From Isoetes taiwanensis (taxonomy: Eukaryota > Streptophyta > Lycopodiopsida > Isoetales > Isoetaceae): a stretch of DNA of 64,000 nt. Under the pieces are notes generated by a model. The model made no database searches and was not told where the DNA came from. It saw only the letters and a program-made list of their open reading frames with translations. Positions 1 to 10,251 of the stretch are shown piece by piece (position 1 is the stretch's first letter; every line of letters begins with the position of its first letter). The DNA lies in NCBI GenBank assembly GCA_021234155.1, contig JAJEKV010000091.1, positions 3,665,501-3,729,500 on the forward strand. Reading direction: 5' to 3'. The translations under genes and the position numbers were made by a program.

Positions 1-952
1 AAACATTTACCCCACTACCCCCCATTTTTGCACCCTTGGCTCAATATTGTTTTCCTACCCATTGTTCACTCTTTTGCCATGCTTGTTCTGCTATAAATTC
101 CAAAAATCCATTCCCTATTATTTCCCTTGCCCCTCCTCGAATGTTCCTTCATGATTTCTTTTGCTTCCATTCTTGTGTCATCACATTCATAGTGGCATAT
201 TCCCGACCTTGTCCAAAGATGCCCCAAAGATTCCCTATTCTTCTACATGTGTAGACATCCTTCTCTATGGTCAATGGGCTATGATCGGGTAAAAACCTCC
301 AAACCATTGGCCAAGCTTTTAAAAATGGCCAAATACGGCATATTCCAGGCATATTCCTTTAAAAATACGGAACCGTATCGCGCAAAATCCTCAAATACAA
401 AAAATGAAGAACCCTAAAAATAGAAGAATGGCTCGAATCACGCCTTCCCGCGCTCCATCCTTGCTGAAATCACTCTATCTTTGAATTCCGGAATCTAAGC
501 AACAAATTAAGCCCAAATTTATTACCTAAAATCACTGGAGCCGCAATTCAAAACTATATACAGAGGAACCACAATCACGACATTTTTCAGGCCCGTATAT
601 TCAGGATCATACATTGATCATTCTTTGAGCAAGATCTGGACGATCCTTGAAGTTCTTGAGCTCTCCTCGACTGGATCTACAAGATTTAGTTGACATTACT
701 TTCAGAAATTACCTTATGACTTTTGATGATTATTTTCTTGTACTTGAGACCATGAAGCATCCTTATCTGTTGTTATCTTGATATATTTACCTTCATATCA
801 ATCCAAATTGACTGACAAGTTGTTGAATTCGTCTCTGATATTTTCCTTAGCAATTATTGCCACAAAAAATTCTACAGAAAAATCCCTGAGTGCTTTTAGC
901 AACTTTGGCCTATCTGCCACCTATCCTTGGGTGTTATGAGAGCCAAAGGAGC
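1..952 (+). repeat. Partial gypsy-family LTR, sense orientation
   Basis: This stretch matches, in reverse complement, the inner part of the LTR at 24989-26974 (about 25572-26535), so it is an LTR fragment in plus sense whose 5' part lies outside the window. A TATA-like CTATATAC is at 554-561. It stops at 952, where it abuts an RNase H fragment on the opposite strand, so the junction is a rearrangement breakpoint and not a normal LTR end. No gene is seen in it. Confidence 0.8.
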
Positions 953-1234
953 CTGATACTCTCCCAATATTTGCCTGCAAACAAGTTGAGAATCTCTAAA
1001 GATAATGACTTCATTAATATTTAAATTTTTAGCCTCTTGGAGACCTGCTATCAGAGCCTTATATTCTGCCATATTTGAGGTTGCAACACTCAATCTTTTA
1101 GAAACACCACCATCAAACCATAAGTAAGCAAAATTTTCCTGTTTTGGCAATGCTAGCTGCATGGGGAGCTCCAAGTTGGGCATTAGATCACTTGTATTTA
1201 ATTCAAACTCTCCACATGGGTTTGACAACATCAT
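953..1234 (-). pseudogene. Archaeal-type RNase H fragment (gypsy element, copy 1)
   Basis: Reads on the minus strand and is nearly identical to 8281-8562. It keeps the first catalytic motif (WFDGG), the NMAEYKAL motif and the RDSQLV motif of archaeal-type RNase H, the module that degrades the RNA strand of the RNA/DNA hybrid. The C-terminal quarter, with the last acidic residue, is missing because the piece is cut at 952 against an LTR fragment. Upstream on the same strand lie protease and gag remains (1235-3135). It is a dead fragment; the family assignment is firm because the intact order is visible at 8130-9645. Confidence 0.7.
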
Positions 1235-1951
1235 TTCTCTTCTATAAAATTTAAGGCTTCAAATTCACCTACCTTGTTGTATACTGTCACCTTTTTCTTA
1301 CAATTGGAAATAGTGCATTCCCCTATTGACCAAACAGGCCTGGCATCAACTGTAGAAAGCCACTTCCTTCCCAAAAGCAAATCATAAATATCTGATTTCT
1401 CCTCTATCCCTTCAAAACAACCACAACAAAGTTAGCTGCAACAATAATACCTTCAACATCAATTGGTACATTGCTGACTATTCTTATAGGGCTAAACCAT
1501 TGGAGCCTTCTTATCTATCTCAAGGCCACACAACCTCATAACATGATGGGGCATAACATTCAGAGGTGATCCTCTATCCGATAGGACCTTGGTTAAGATT
1601 GTCTTGCCCATTCTGGCAACACAAGTGAAAGCCCCTGGGTCATAATGTTCCTGAGTAAGCATGTGTTCCTCAATTTGATTGGTTAGAGCAAATTCATCTT
1701 CTTTGATCAAGTTGAGTACCTTCTTCCTGTAGGATGGAGCTATTTTGAGCAGAGTCAACAAGTCAACACTGATTTTATAATTTTTTAGCAAACACTCAAA
1801 ATCTTCACTATCTTTATCTTTTTTCAAATACTTCTGAACATGGGGAGGAGGCACAACCATATTTTGCTCGATTTCCTTGTGTCTCATAGCGTTGACTTCC
1901 TCATTAGCTTGTGCTGGTTCTTTTCCCTTTGCATTGTTCATTCCTCTAGTA
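1235..1951 (-). pseudogene. Protease and gag C-terminal fragment (copy 1)
   Basis: Minus-strand continuation of the copy-1 element. From 1941 down it carries the gag C-terminal region, including the conserved SVDLLTLLKIAPSYRKKVL block that precedes protease in every copy here. It continues into the retropepsin-like protease, whose active-site region reads LSDRGSPLN instead of the LLDGGSPLN seen elsewhere, so the catalytic Asp is retained but the following Gly is changed. About 25 bases are missing near 1486-1492 relative to 8822-8860. The protease C-terminal part (LLLGRKWL-like) follows in another frame. The gag reading is interrupted at 1952 by the tRNA-like insertion. Confidence 0.7.
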
Positions 1952-1952
1952 T

Positions 1953-2780
1953 GCTACATATTCTAAGCGAGGTGCACCTGGACTACCACAGCCGGATCTC
2001 ATCCAATCCCACGCCCCCTGTATGTTGGAGACTCTGGACACCTCTCGTTTCATTATGCTCAATTATGATTAGGGGCGCCTATGATTTTTAAAGATGTTAA
2101 TCACGAGTTTGCCTAAGGTTTTGATGGTATATCGTTGCCTCTATATACTGGTTTCATTTAAGCTTTTAGAATATGAAATACGAGGATTCGAACCTCTACT
2201 AAAATAACTCAATGTCCTAATAAGACTACTTTAACCAATCTAACTAGTGAGCTAATGTGACTATTTTTTTATCTTAAATCTATGTTTTTTTATAATAACC
2301 CATTGAATTGTTTTTAGGGATATGGTCTATGGTTTCAAGAATTATATCTATATCAAATCCCCACGGAACCCCTGTTATTTTGCTACATATTCTAAACGAG
2401 GTGCACCCCGGACTACCCATCCGGATCTACAATCCCTACGGCCTTTGTTGGAGCCTACACCTCTCGTTTGATTCTATATGATTTTAAGATGTCGAATCCG
2501 AGTTTGCCTAAAGGTTTTGATGGTATATCGTTGCCTCTATCACGGTTTCATTTAAGCTTTTTTTAGAATATGAAATACGGGGGGATTCAACCTCTACTAA
2601 AATAACTCAATGTCCTAATAAGACTACTTTAACCAATCTAACTAGTGAGCTAATGTGACTATTTTTTATCTTAAATCTATGTTTTTTTTTTATAATAACC
2701 CATTGAATTGTTTTAGGGATATGGTCTATGGTTTCAAGAATTATATCTATATCAAATCCCCCTGGAACCCCCTGTTATTT
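1953..2780 (-). mobile_element. tRNA-like SINE-type insertion, head-to-tail dimer
   Basis: Absent from the otherwise near-identical copy at 9300-9350, so it is an insertion in gag. Two related units (about 1965-2380 and 2394-2780) are separated and bounded by three copies of TGCTACATATTCT (1952-1964, 2381-2393, 2781-2793), which look like target duplications. On the minus strand unit 1 has a perfect box B, GGTTCGAATCC (2184-2194), and a box-A-like TAGCTCACTAG (2244-2254). Unit 2 has the same box A (2642-2652) and a box B lacking one base (2581-2592). Box A lies about 130 nt inside each unit rather than at its 5' end, so a composite or non-SINE origin is possible. No protein is encoded. Confidence 0.55.
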
Positions 2781-2793
2781 TGCTACATATTCT

Positions 2794-3135
2794 CCTCCTG
2801 TTCTTCAATCTCCTGCACAAATTTAATGGAAGCATTTTGCTCATTAGGTTTAGAATTTTCTTGCCTAGCAAAATACTCTTTTACACTACATCTATCTTCA
2901 TAATGTCCCACAGCTTTGTAAAATGCACACACAGGGCATTCCTTACCAAAATGCCCCCTTGTACCACACTTTGTACAAAGTCTATACCAGCAATAATCAG
3001 AAGAATGAGAGTTTCTTGAACAGTGAGCACTGGGTGGATAAATTTTCTTTTCATGTTTGAAATTCTTCATCTCTTGAACTGCTTGGTCACCTCGACTAAA
3101 GCCTTTGATACTTTAGTTATCTCAGCTCTCACATT
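2794..3135 (-). pseudogene. Gag nucleocapsid fragment with zinc knuckles (copy 1)
   Basis: Minus-strand gag piece nearly identical to 9330-9645. The knuckle CTKCGTRGHFGKEC fits C-x2-C-x4-H-x4-C, the RNA-binding nucleocapsid motif. The flanking first and third knuckles have each lost one cysteine. Upstream of the ATG at 3070 the frame still resembles gag (a TKVSKALVEVTKQ-like stretch matching ELTKQLVELK in the plus copy), ending near 3135 where unrelated DNA begins. The matrix and capsid parts are therefore missing. Separated from the rest of its gag by the 0.83-kb insertion. Confidence 0.7.
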
Positions 3136-3716
3136 TGCTACAGACAAACACACTAACTGGACCTTCATTAATCTTGTTATTTATATACCCTCGCATGATT
3201 GAGCAAACAATATAGCACTGTAATGTAAATTTTTGTCTGAATTATGTATAGAAATTCGTTAATTAATATGACATTAATATATATAACTATAACTTAATGA
3301 ACACCTCGAAAAGTCACTGGACTATAGTTCTTATATTAACAACTCATGGCCATAAGAGGTAAGTCAAAACTTATAGTGGTAAGAGAGAGGAAATTCCCCA
3401 AGCCAAACAATTTTTTTTTTGGAGTCATCAACTGGTGTTAAATGTAGCTGTCAAATATAGAAACATGCAAACTAACATATTTTATCGCAAAAACGTAACA
3501 ATTACTTTCAATTTTAGTAAGATCATAAAAATTGTGACGTTATCCTAAAATATACGGTATAAGTACGTATATTTAACGGCCACGTCACCATACAATTCTA
3601 CATCAATAGACTTGTATACGACCATTGTGGGGGAAATGAGTAAGTTATCTATAACTTAGCCAACCTAAGGTAAGAAGCCATTTCCACATGGCCTCACCTT
3701 ATAGGCATACCGCCAC
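3136..3716. other. Non-coding flank, first copy
   Basis: AT-rich DNA with no recognisable gene. It lies between the broken minus-strand gag and the plus-strand LTR and is repeated almost exactly at 9646-10251. It is probably old flanking DNA carried along in the duplication. Confidence 0.5.
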
Positions 3717-5550
3717 TGTTGCCCCCAAAGGGCAACATGCTAATTGTGTTCTATGCATTCAAGTTAGGTTAAGTCATTTCTGAAGACTAGGTCAAAGATT
3801 GGAAGAGCTTGGTAGTCAACATTGGTGTGAAGGTCAAAAGATGCTTACCTTCTAGGTCAACAAATGCTCAAGTCAAAAGTTCACAAGAGGTATTTTATTT
3901 GGGACCCCTAATTTTGGCCTTTGCTTCACCCCACTACCTCCTTTTTGCACCTTTGGCTCAACATTGTTTTCATGCCCATTGCTCATCCCTTTGCCATACC
4001 CACCTTGTCATTTTGCCCAAGTCCTTGCCATTTCCTCCAAATACCACTACATTGATTATTCAAAAAGACATTCAAACCCTTATTGCAAAGTTATTCCCCT
4101 CTTTTGCATTTCCACCTTTGCCTCCCTACTAGCCCTTCATGATTTCTTTTGCCTTCATTCCTATTCCATTATGCCCTCATTAGTATATTCCAAACCTTGT
4201 GAAAAGATGCCCTAAAGATTCCATATTCCTTTACACATGTGGGCAATCTTCCTTATGGTCAAGAGGTTATAACTTCTTTTAAATATTCTATGAACAAAAA
4301 GCCTTTAAACCTTTGGCCAAGTTTTTTAAAATGATCGAATCGGCATATCTGAGGGCATATTCACCGCAAAAATCTGAAACCCGTGTCGCGAAAATTATGC
4401 GTAAATACAGCTGAAGAACCCTAGAACTGGAAATCCGGCTCGAATCATGCCTTCCCGTGCGCCATTCTCTCTGAGACCACTCTATTTTTTTTTTGATACG
4501 GAACCTAAACAACAGTTAAGCCTAAATTTATTACCTAAAATCAATCGGAATCGAAATTCAAAACTATATCTGGGGGAAACACAATCACAACATTTTCGAA
4601 GGCCCAGACGCACTCAAATCCGACATTGATCAATGCTGAGCATGACCTGAAAGATTCTTGAAGTCCCTGAGCATTCCTCGACTGGATTTGCAAAGATCTA
4701 GTTGATATTACTTTCAAAAATTATCTTATGACTTATGATGATTATTTTCCAGTATCTGAAACTTTGAAGCATCATTATCTGTTGTTATTATGATGTATTT
4801 ACCTTCATATCAATAGAAATTGACTGCCAAGTTGTCAAATCCATCTCTAATACATTTCTTAGCAATTCTTGACTCAAAATATTTTACGGAAAATCCTTGA
4901 GTGTTCCAAAGCACTATTGGCCTCCTTGCCATCTATCCTTAGAGCAATTGTGAGCTAAAGGCTTTGAAAACATCAAAAAATACTACTTCTAGTTCAAGTT
5001 AGAAAAATTAGCATTCGGGTCTGATCATTTTTTTACTGTATTTTGCCAAATTCAACCATAAAAAATACTTCTGCAGTTTCAAATGGAAATTTGACATTAT
5101 GTCCCTCTTTTCCATCATCATCAAAGCACATGTGCTCTGGAAATTCTCAAAAATACGCTCTGCAACTCCAAATCTCATTTTCTGATCACTGTTTTCCATA
5201 GTTGACCTCTACTGACCAATTTTTGACCCCATTTTGTGACTGAATATCTTGCAAATCTATAGTCTGACTTGGTCAGAGACCTCATCACTGGGTTCCTACA
5301 ACTTTTTTGAGCAAGTCTGAAGCAGTTGACCCAGAAAGTCGATCCTTTTTTTATCACCACAACTGTTTGAGTCAAGACCCCATTTTTTAGAAATGGGAAA
5401 GGTATGAAATTTGAGTTTTTTGAACTTCTCTCTAGATTTATCTTGCATAGACTGATCACCTTAAGTGATCTGGAGGTTCTAACCCCGATTTGGGTGTAAA
5501 CTCAAGTTGATCCCTTGTGGTTGACCTATAAGCCAGGTTTAGGGTCAACA
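3717..5550 (+). repeat. Gypsy-family 5' LTR, 1834 bp
   Basis: Begins with the palindrome TGTTGCCC...GGGCAACA (3717-3737) and ends GGTCAACA at 5550, giving TGTTG/CAACA ends. It is followed after 3 bases by a primer-binding site and then a gag start, so it is a 5' LTR in plus sense. Compared with the copy at 10252 it lacks about 110 bp after 3900. The TATA region near 4563 (CTATATCTGG) is altered from the CTATATAC of sister copies. No matching 3' LTR is present because the element is cut at 7033. Confidence 0.85.
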
Positions 5551-5553
5551 TTT

Positions 5554-5572
5554 TGGAGGTTCTACCGAGATC
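5554..5572 (+). other. Primer-binding site, tRNA-Gln-like
   Basis: TGGAGGTTCTACCGAGATC starts 3 bases after the LTR end. Its complement ends ACCTCCA, which from memory is the 3' end of eukaryotic tRNA-Gln. The same site follows the other LTRs of this family. Confidence 0.6.
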
Positions 5573-5591
5573 TTCCTGGATCTCAGAATTC

Positions 5592-7033
5592 ATGGCTCCA
5601 AAGCAAAAATTTCCAGCAGAACAAGAACCATTAGAAGATGTTGATGCACCAGATCATTGCAGAGAAAGGCCATTGCCTTCAAGTTTCTCAACTAGCCTGC
5701 TTCAAAACATGCCATATCAATTTGAGTTGAATGTCCCTGTTCCCTTGCCTACCTTTGATTCCAGTATGAGTGCTAACAACTTTTTGAGAATATTTGAAGA
5801 TTATTACAGGGATTATGGTTTCAAAAAAGGGTGCAAGCTTTCAGAGTTTGAAAAATGTTTCAAAGAAGAAAGTGAAGCTGGTGCTTGGTTAACTTATGAG
5901 AAGTTAATGGGTACCACCCTCAGGCAGGTGCCAAAGAGCACAGGTCACAATCCCAACCCTTTTTTTAGTTACTGCTTCTATCAATGGTTTGGAAAGAAGA
6001 CCAGATATCCAAAGGAAGTTGCTCAAGATCCAAACTGCTGAAGTTTTGATTCTATATACAAAGTTTTTGCCAAAACCACTGACCTGACTCAGATGCTTTC
6101 TACCTTACCTGACAAACAACATGTTTCCCATCATAATCATGACCCTTTTTACCCTGATGCTACTGATGCACAGTATGACCATCACTCTTCCATCCCAGTT
6201 TATGCCATACAGAAGGAAAAGAAGAAATCTAAAGAGGAGGAAGCTAATTCCCAGGTTGCAGAGGTTAAGGCAGACCTATCTAAAGTTATTGAGGCTTTAG
6301 CAGAATTAACCAAACAATTGGTTGAACTCAAGGCTACAAGAACAGGTAGAACTTATCCTGAATGCATTCATTGCAATAGAAACTCTCATCCATCAGAAAT
6401 TTGCTATTGGCAAGTGTGTCCTAAATGCAATAGGAAAGGTCACTTTGGAAAGGAATGTCCTATTTGTCCTTTTTGTAAAGAAATTGGCCATACTGACATC
6501 AAGTGTGCTGTTAAAGAATATTTTGCTAAGCAGGAAAAGGAAAAGAGACCAGAATCCAAACCTCCTGTGAGATTTGCTGAACCAAGTACTTCTATAAGAT
6601 TTATTCAGGTTACAGAAGTTCCCAAAGCTGAAGAAGTTATGGTAGTGCAAACTAGAAGTATGAATGAAGCCAATGTACATGCTGAATCAAGTAGACATCC
6701 CACTGGCAGGTCTTCACCACCTATAATGGAATCACCTGCTCAAATGATAGCTCCACCTCCACAGCAAAAATATGGTAAGAAAGACCAAGACCTTGATGAA
6801 GTTGATGTTTTGCTCAAAAATTCTAAAGTAAGTGTGGATCTCTTCACCTTGCTAAAAATTGCACCCAGCTATAGAAAAAGAGTACTTCAGCAAACTGGTG
6901 GTGAGCAATTGAATGCTTGTGTAAATTTAACTGATGCCACTAACCTTGTTCTAGCATAGAATGAAGAAGACCCTGGGGCATTTACATGTTCAGCTGCTTT
7001 AGGGGGTTATACCTTTTCAAATGTGTTACTTGA
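5592..7033 (+). pseudogene. gag: Gag and start of protease, plus-strand gypsy element
   Basis: Gag packages element RNA into the cytoplasmic particle. The ATG at 5592 starts MAPKQK, as in three other copies; the reading frame also runs upstream into the primer site, but with no ATG. The capsid region (FELNVPVPLPTFD, then DYYRDYGFKKGC) is open until about 5927, where an internal deletion of roughly 200 bp and a frameshift remove the end of capsid. The second part (6093-6956) carries a lysine-rich coiled stretch and three tandem knuckles: CIHCNRNSHPSEIC, CPKCNRKGHFGKEC and CPFCKEIGHTDIKC. A TAG at 6957 replaces a glutamine codon of the sister copies. The frame then enters protease and stops at LLD, just before the catalytic GGS, where it is joined to minus-strand reverse transcriptase. 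Confidence 0.85.
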
Positions 7034-8190
7034 TGTGTTTGCTTTCACTCTTGGAAAATTTCCCAACCTTTGTCAGGTTAGAAATCGGATTCATAGTGTG
7101 TGAGAAGTGAGGGACATACATTCTTAGAAAACTAGTCATTCCCATAAAGCTTTTTACCTGTTTGAGTGTTTTTGGGGGAGCTAGTTTCTTCAAAGCCTCA
7201 ACCTTAGCTTCAGCCACTTGAATGCCTCTTGTAACACTACATGTCCAAGCAATTCTCCTTTAGAACACAAAAAAACACATTTCTTTGGATTTAAACTGAC
7301 TCCTCCTTTTCTGTACAAGGCAAATAATTTAGTTAGAAATTCAAAATGTTCTTTGAGGGAAGTTCCTAAACAAAGATCATCCAAGAAGACACAAAAAGCA
7401 TTAGTAGGCATGTCTTTGAAAATGGTGTCCATAGCTCTTTGGAAAGTTGCAAATTCATTCATTAATCCAAAGGGCATCCTTTTCATGGCAAATGTTCCCC
7501 AATGTGTAATGAATGAAGTCTTTGGTTGATCTTCCTCCTTTATGCTTATTTGGTTGAAACCTGAAAAGTCATCTAAGAAAGAATATATTTCCTTGCCTGC
7601 AACAGCATGTAAAACTTCTTCAAAAAAAGGCAAAGGGTAGCAATCTTTGATGGTAGCTTTATTCAATTCCCTATAGTCAATGCAAATCCTTACAGTTCTA
7701 TTTTTCTTTTCTACTGGAACAATGCAAGATAGCCATTCAGGGTTTACAATCTCTGCAATCACACATGCATCCTTCATTTTATACAATTTTTCTTTGATTA
7801 GGCCTAACAAGGATGCATTAATTCTTCTGAGCTTTTGTACCACAGGTTTCATACCTTCCTTGATTTTTATCTCAAACTCACAGGTCCTTCTATCGACACC
7901 AACTAACTCATCATAGTCCCAGGCAAAAATATCCTTCCAATCATCAAAAAAATTAGTAACAAAGGTGTTATCTTCTTCTTTCAACAAGTCTCCAACATAT
8001 AGAACTCTATCTAGATCTTTTTTGTTCAATTTAACTTCCTTTACCTGCTTTTCCTCACTAGCATTGATTACCAGAATAGGATAGAGTTGTTGCAGGTCTT
8101 TTTTCTTCAGTTCTTCTTCTTGAATTGCTCCCTCGGCCAAGTGCTCGAGAAGAACACTTTTGTAAAGTGCATAGGCTTCACCATTATGTT
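7034..8190 (-). pseudogene. Gypsy reverse transcriptase domain
   Basis: Makes cDNA from the element RNA. On the minus strand it has the N-terminal DIFAWDYDEL and KLRRINASLLGLIKE blocks, then the primer-grip and fingers region ([21 protein letters not shown]), then FGLMN and the catalytic VFLDDLCLG at about 7380-7400. The catalytic motif is FLDD instead of the common YIDD/YVDD of gypsy elements. A frameshift separates palm from thumb near 7217; the thumb reads KQVKSFMGMTSFLRMYVPHF. The domain ends at 7034, where plus-strand gag begins, so the classical RNase H and integrase are missing. It follows the archaeal-type RNase H at 8130-8562 with a short overlap in another frame. Confidence 0.85.
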
Positions 8191-8562
8191 CCCTTGGCAC
8201 ATGACAAAGCCTCCAAGTCTTGAAATTTTTAACTCTCCCATAGCTTGATCTCTAAGTAAGATCATTTCTTCATTCTTAGCCTGATACTCTCCCAATATTT
8301 GCCTGCAAACAAGTTGAGAATCTCTAAAGATAACAACTTCATTAATATTCAAATTTTTAGCCTCTTGGAGACCTGCTATCAGAGCCTTATATTCTGCCAT
8401 ATTTGAGGTTGCAACACTCAATCTTTTAGAAACACCACCATCAAACCATAAGTAAGCAAAATTTTCCTGTTTTGGCAATGCTAGCTGCATGGGGAGCTCC
8501 AAGTTGGGCATTAGATCACTTGTATTTAATTCAAACTCTCCACATGGGTTTGACAACATCAT
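8130..8562 (-). pseudogene. Archaeal-type RNase H located before reverse transcriptase
   Basis: Minus strand. Motifs in order: WFDGGVSK (first Asp), NMAEYKALIAGL (Glu), IFRDSQLVCRQILGEYQ (second Asp), then across a frameshift near 8200 HVPREHNGEAYALYK. In the best-preserved copy (46291-46745) the last motif reads HIPREENVEADALCR, so the fourth acidic residue is Tyr here. The spacing and the GEYQAKNEEM stretch are typical of archaeal-type RNase H. In Tat elements, as I know them, this module lies after the classical RNase H; here it lies between protease and reverse transcriptase. The frameshift makes this copy inactive as written. Confidence 0.75.
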
Positions 8563-8990
8563 TTCTCTTCTATAAAATTTAAGGCTTCAAATTCACCTAC
8601 CTTGTTCTTGTTGTATACTGTCACCTTTTTCTTACCATTGGAAATAGTGCATTCCCCTCTTGACCAAACAGGCCTGGCATCAACTGTAGAAAGCCACTTC
8701 CTTCCCAAAAGCAAATCATAAATATCTGATTTCTCCTCTATCCCTTCAAAACAACCACAACAAAGTTAGCTGCAACAATAATACCTTCAACATCAATTGG
8801 TACATTGCTGACTATTCTTACATGGCTAATTTTTGTGTTTGAGAAAGATTTTAAAACCATTGGAGCCTTCTTATCTATCTCAAGGCCACACAACCTCATA
8901 ACATGATGGGGCATAACATTCAGAGGTGATCCTCTATCCGATAGGACCTTGGTTAAGATTTTCTTGCCCATTCTGGCAACACAAGTGAAA
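8563..8990 (-). pseudogene. Retropepsin-like protease
   Basis: Cleaves the polyprotein. Minus strand, with the active-site region LSDRGSPLNVMPHHVMRLCGLEI near 8930, where the second position of the D-x-G triplet is altered compared with LLDGGSPLN in other copies. The C-terminal flap and closing motif (YDLLLGRKWL) is reached after a frameshift near 8738. It directly continues gag upstream and leads into the archaeal-type RNase H downstream, so it is one polyprotein in origin. Confidence 0.7.
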
Positions 8991-9645
8991 GCCCCTGGGT
9001 CATAATGTTCCTGAGTAAGCATGTGTTCCTCAATTTGATTGGTTAGAGCAAATTCATCTTCTTTGATCAAGTTGAGTACCTTCTTCCTGTAGGATGGAGC
9101 TATTTTGAGCAGAGTCAACAAGTCAACACTGATTTTATAATTTTTTAGCAAACACTCAAAATCTTCACTATCTTTATCTTTTTTCAAATACTTCTGAACA
9201 TGGGGAGGAGGCACAACCATATTTTGCTCGATTTCCTTGTGTCTCATAGCGTTGACTTCCTCATTAGCTTGTGCTGGTTCTTTTCCCTTTGCATTGTTCA
9301 TTCCTCTAGTATGCACAGCCATAGTCTCATCATGTTCTTCAATCTCCTGCACAAATTTAATGGAAGCATTTTGCTCATTAGGTTTAGATTTTTCTTGCCT
9401 AGCAAAATACTCTTTTACACTACACCTATCTTCATAATGTCCCACAGCTTTGTAAAATGCACACACAGGGCATTCCTTACCAAAATGCCCCCTTGTACCA
9501 CACTTTGTACAAAGTCTATACCAGCAATAATCAGAAGAATGAGAGTTTCTTGAACAGTGAGCACTGGGTGGATAAATTTTCTTTTCATATTTGAAATTCT
9601 TCATCTCTTGAACTGCTTGGTCACCTCGACTAAAGCCTTTGATAC
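8991..9645 (-). pseudogene. gag: Gag C-terminal half with zinc knuckles (copy 2)
   Basis: Minus-strand gag open from the ATG at 9604 into protease. It contains the central intact knuckle CTKCGTRGHFGKEC, while the first knuckle starts SAHC (first Cys lost) and the third reads CAFYKAVGHYEDRC (second Cys lost). A VDLLTLLKIAPSYRKKVL block precedes protease, as in the other copies. The matrix and capsid parts are missing: gag-like sequence ends near 9645 and unrelated flank follows. This copy lacks the 0.83-kb insertion found in copy 1, showing the uninterrupted state. Confidence 0.75.
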
Positions 9646-10251
9646 TTTAGTTATCTCAGCTCTCACATCTACTACAGACAAACACACTAACTGGACCTTC
9701 ATTAATCTTGTTATTTATATACCCTCGCATGATTGAGCAAACAATATAGCACTGTAATGTATATTTTTGTCTAAATTATGTATAGAAATTCGTTAATTAA
9801 TATGACATTAATATATATAACTATAACTTAATGAACACCTCAAAAAGTCACTGGACTATAGTTCTTATATTAACAACTCATGGCCATAAGAGGTAAGTCA
9901 AAACTTATAGTGGTAAGAGAGAGGAAATTCCCCAACCCAAACAATTTTTTTTTTTGGAGTCATCAACTGGTGTTAAATGTAGCTGTCAAATATAAAAACA
10001 TGCAAACTAACATATTTTATCGCAAAAACGTAACAATTACTTTCAATTTTAGTAAGATCATAAAAATTGTGACGTTATGCTAAAATATACGGTATAAGTA
10101 CGTATATTTAACAGCCACGTCACCATACAATTCTACATCAATAGACTTGTATACGACCATTGTGGGGGAAATGAGTAAGTTATCTATAACTTAGCCAACC
10201 TAAGGTAAGAAGCCATTTCCACATGGCCTCACCTTATAGGCATACCGCCAC
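9646..10251. other. Non-coding flank, second copy
   Basis: Near-identical to 3136-3716 and followed at the same base by an LTR start. No gene recognised. Confidence 0.5.

Noticed and set aside
2184-2254. A functional tRNA gene
   Set aside because: Box A and box B are present, but there is no acceptor stem closure that I can build, and the unit is repeated and inserted like a mobile element.
5553-5591. Gag starting upstream of the ATG at 5592
   Set aside because: The frame is open but has no ATG and overlaps the primer-binding site; sister copies support MAPKQK as the start.
6393-6680. Minus-strand 95-codon frame
   Set aside because: Antisense shadow of the gag zinc-knuckle region.
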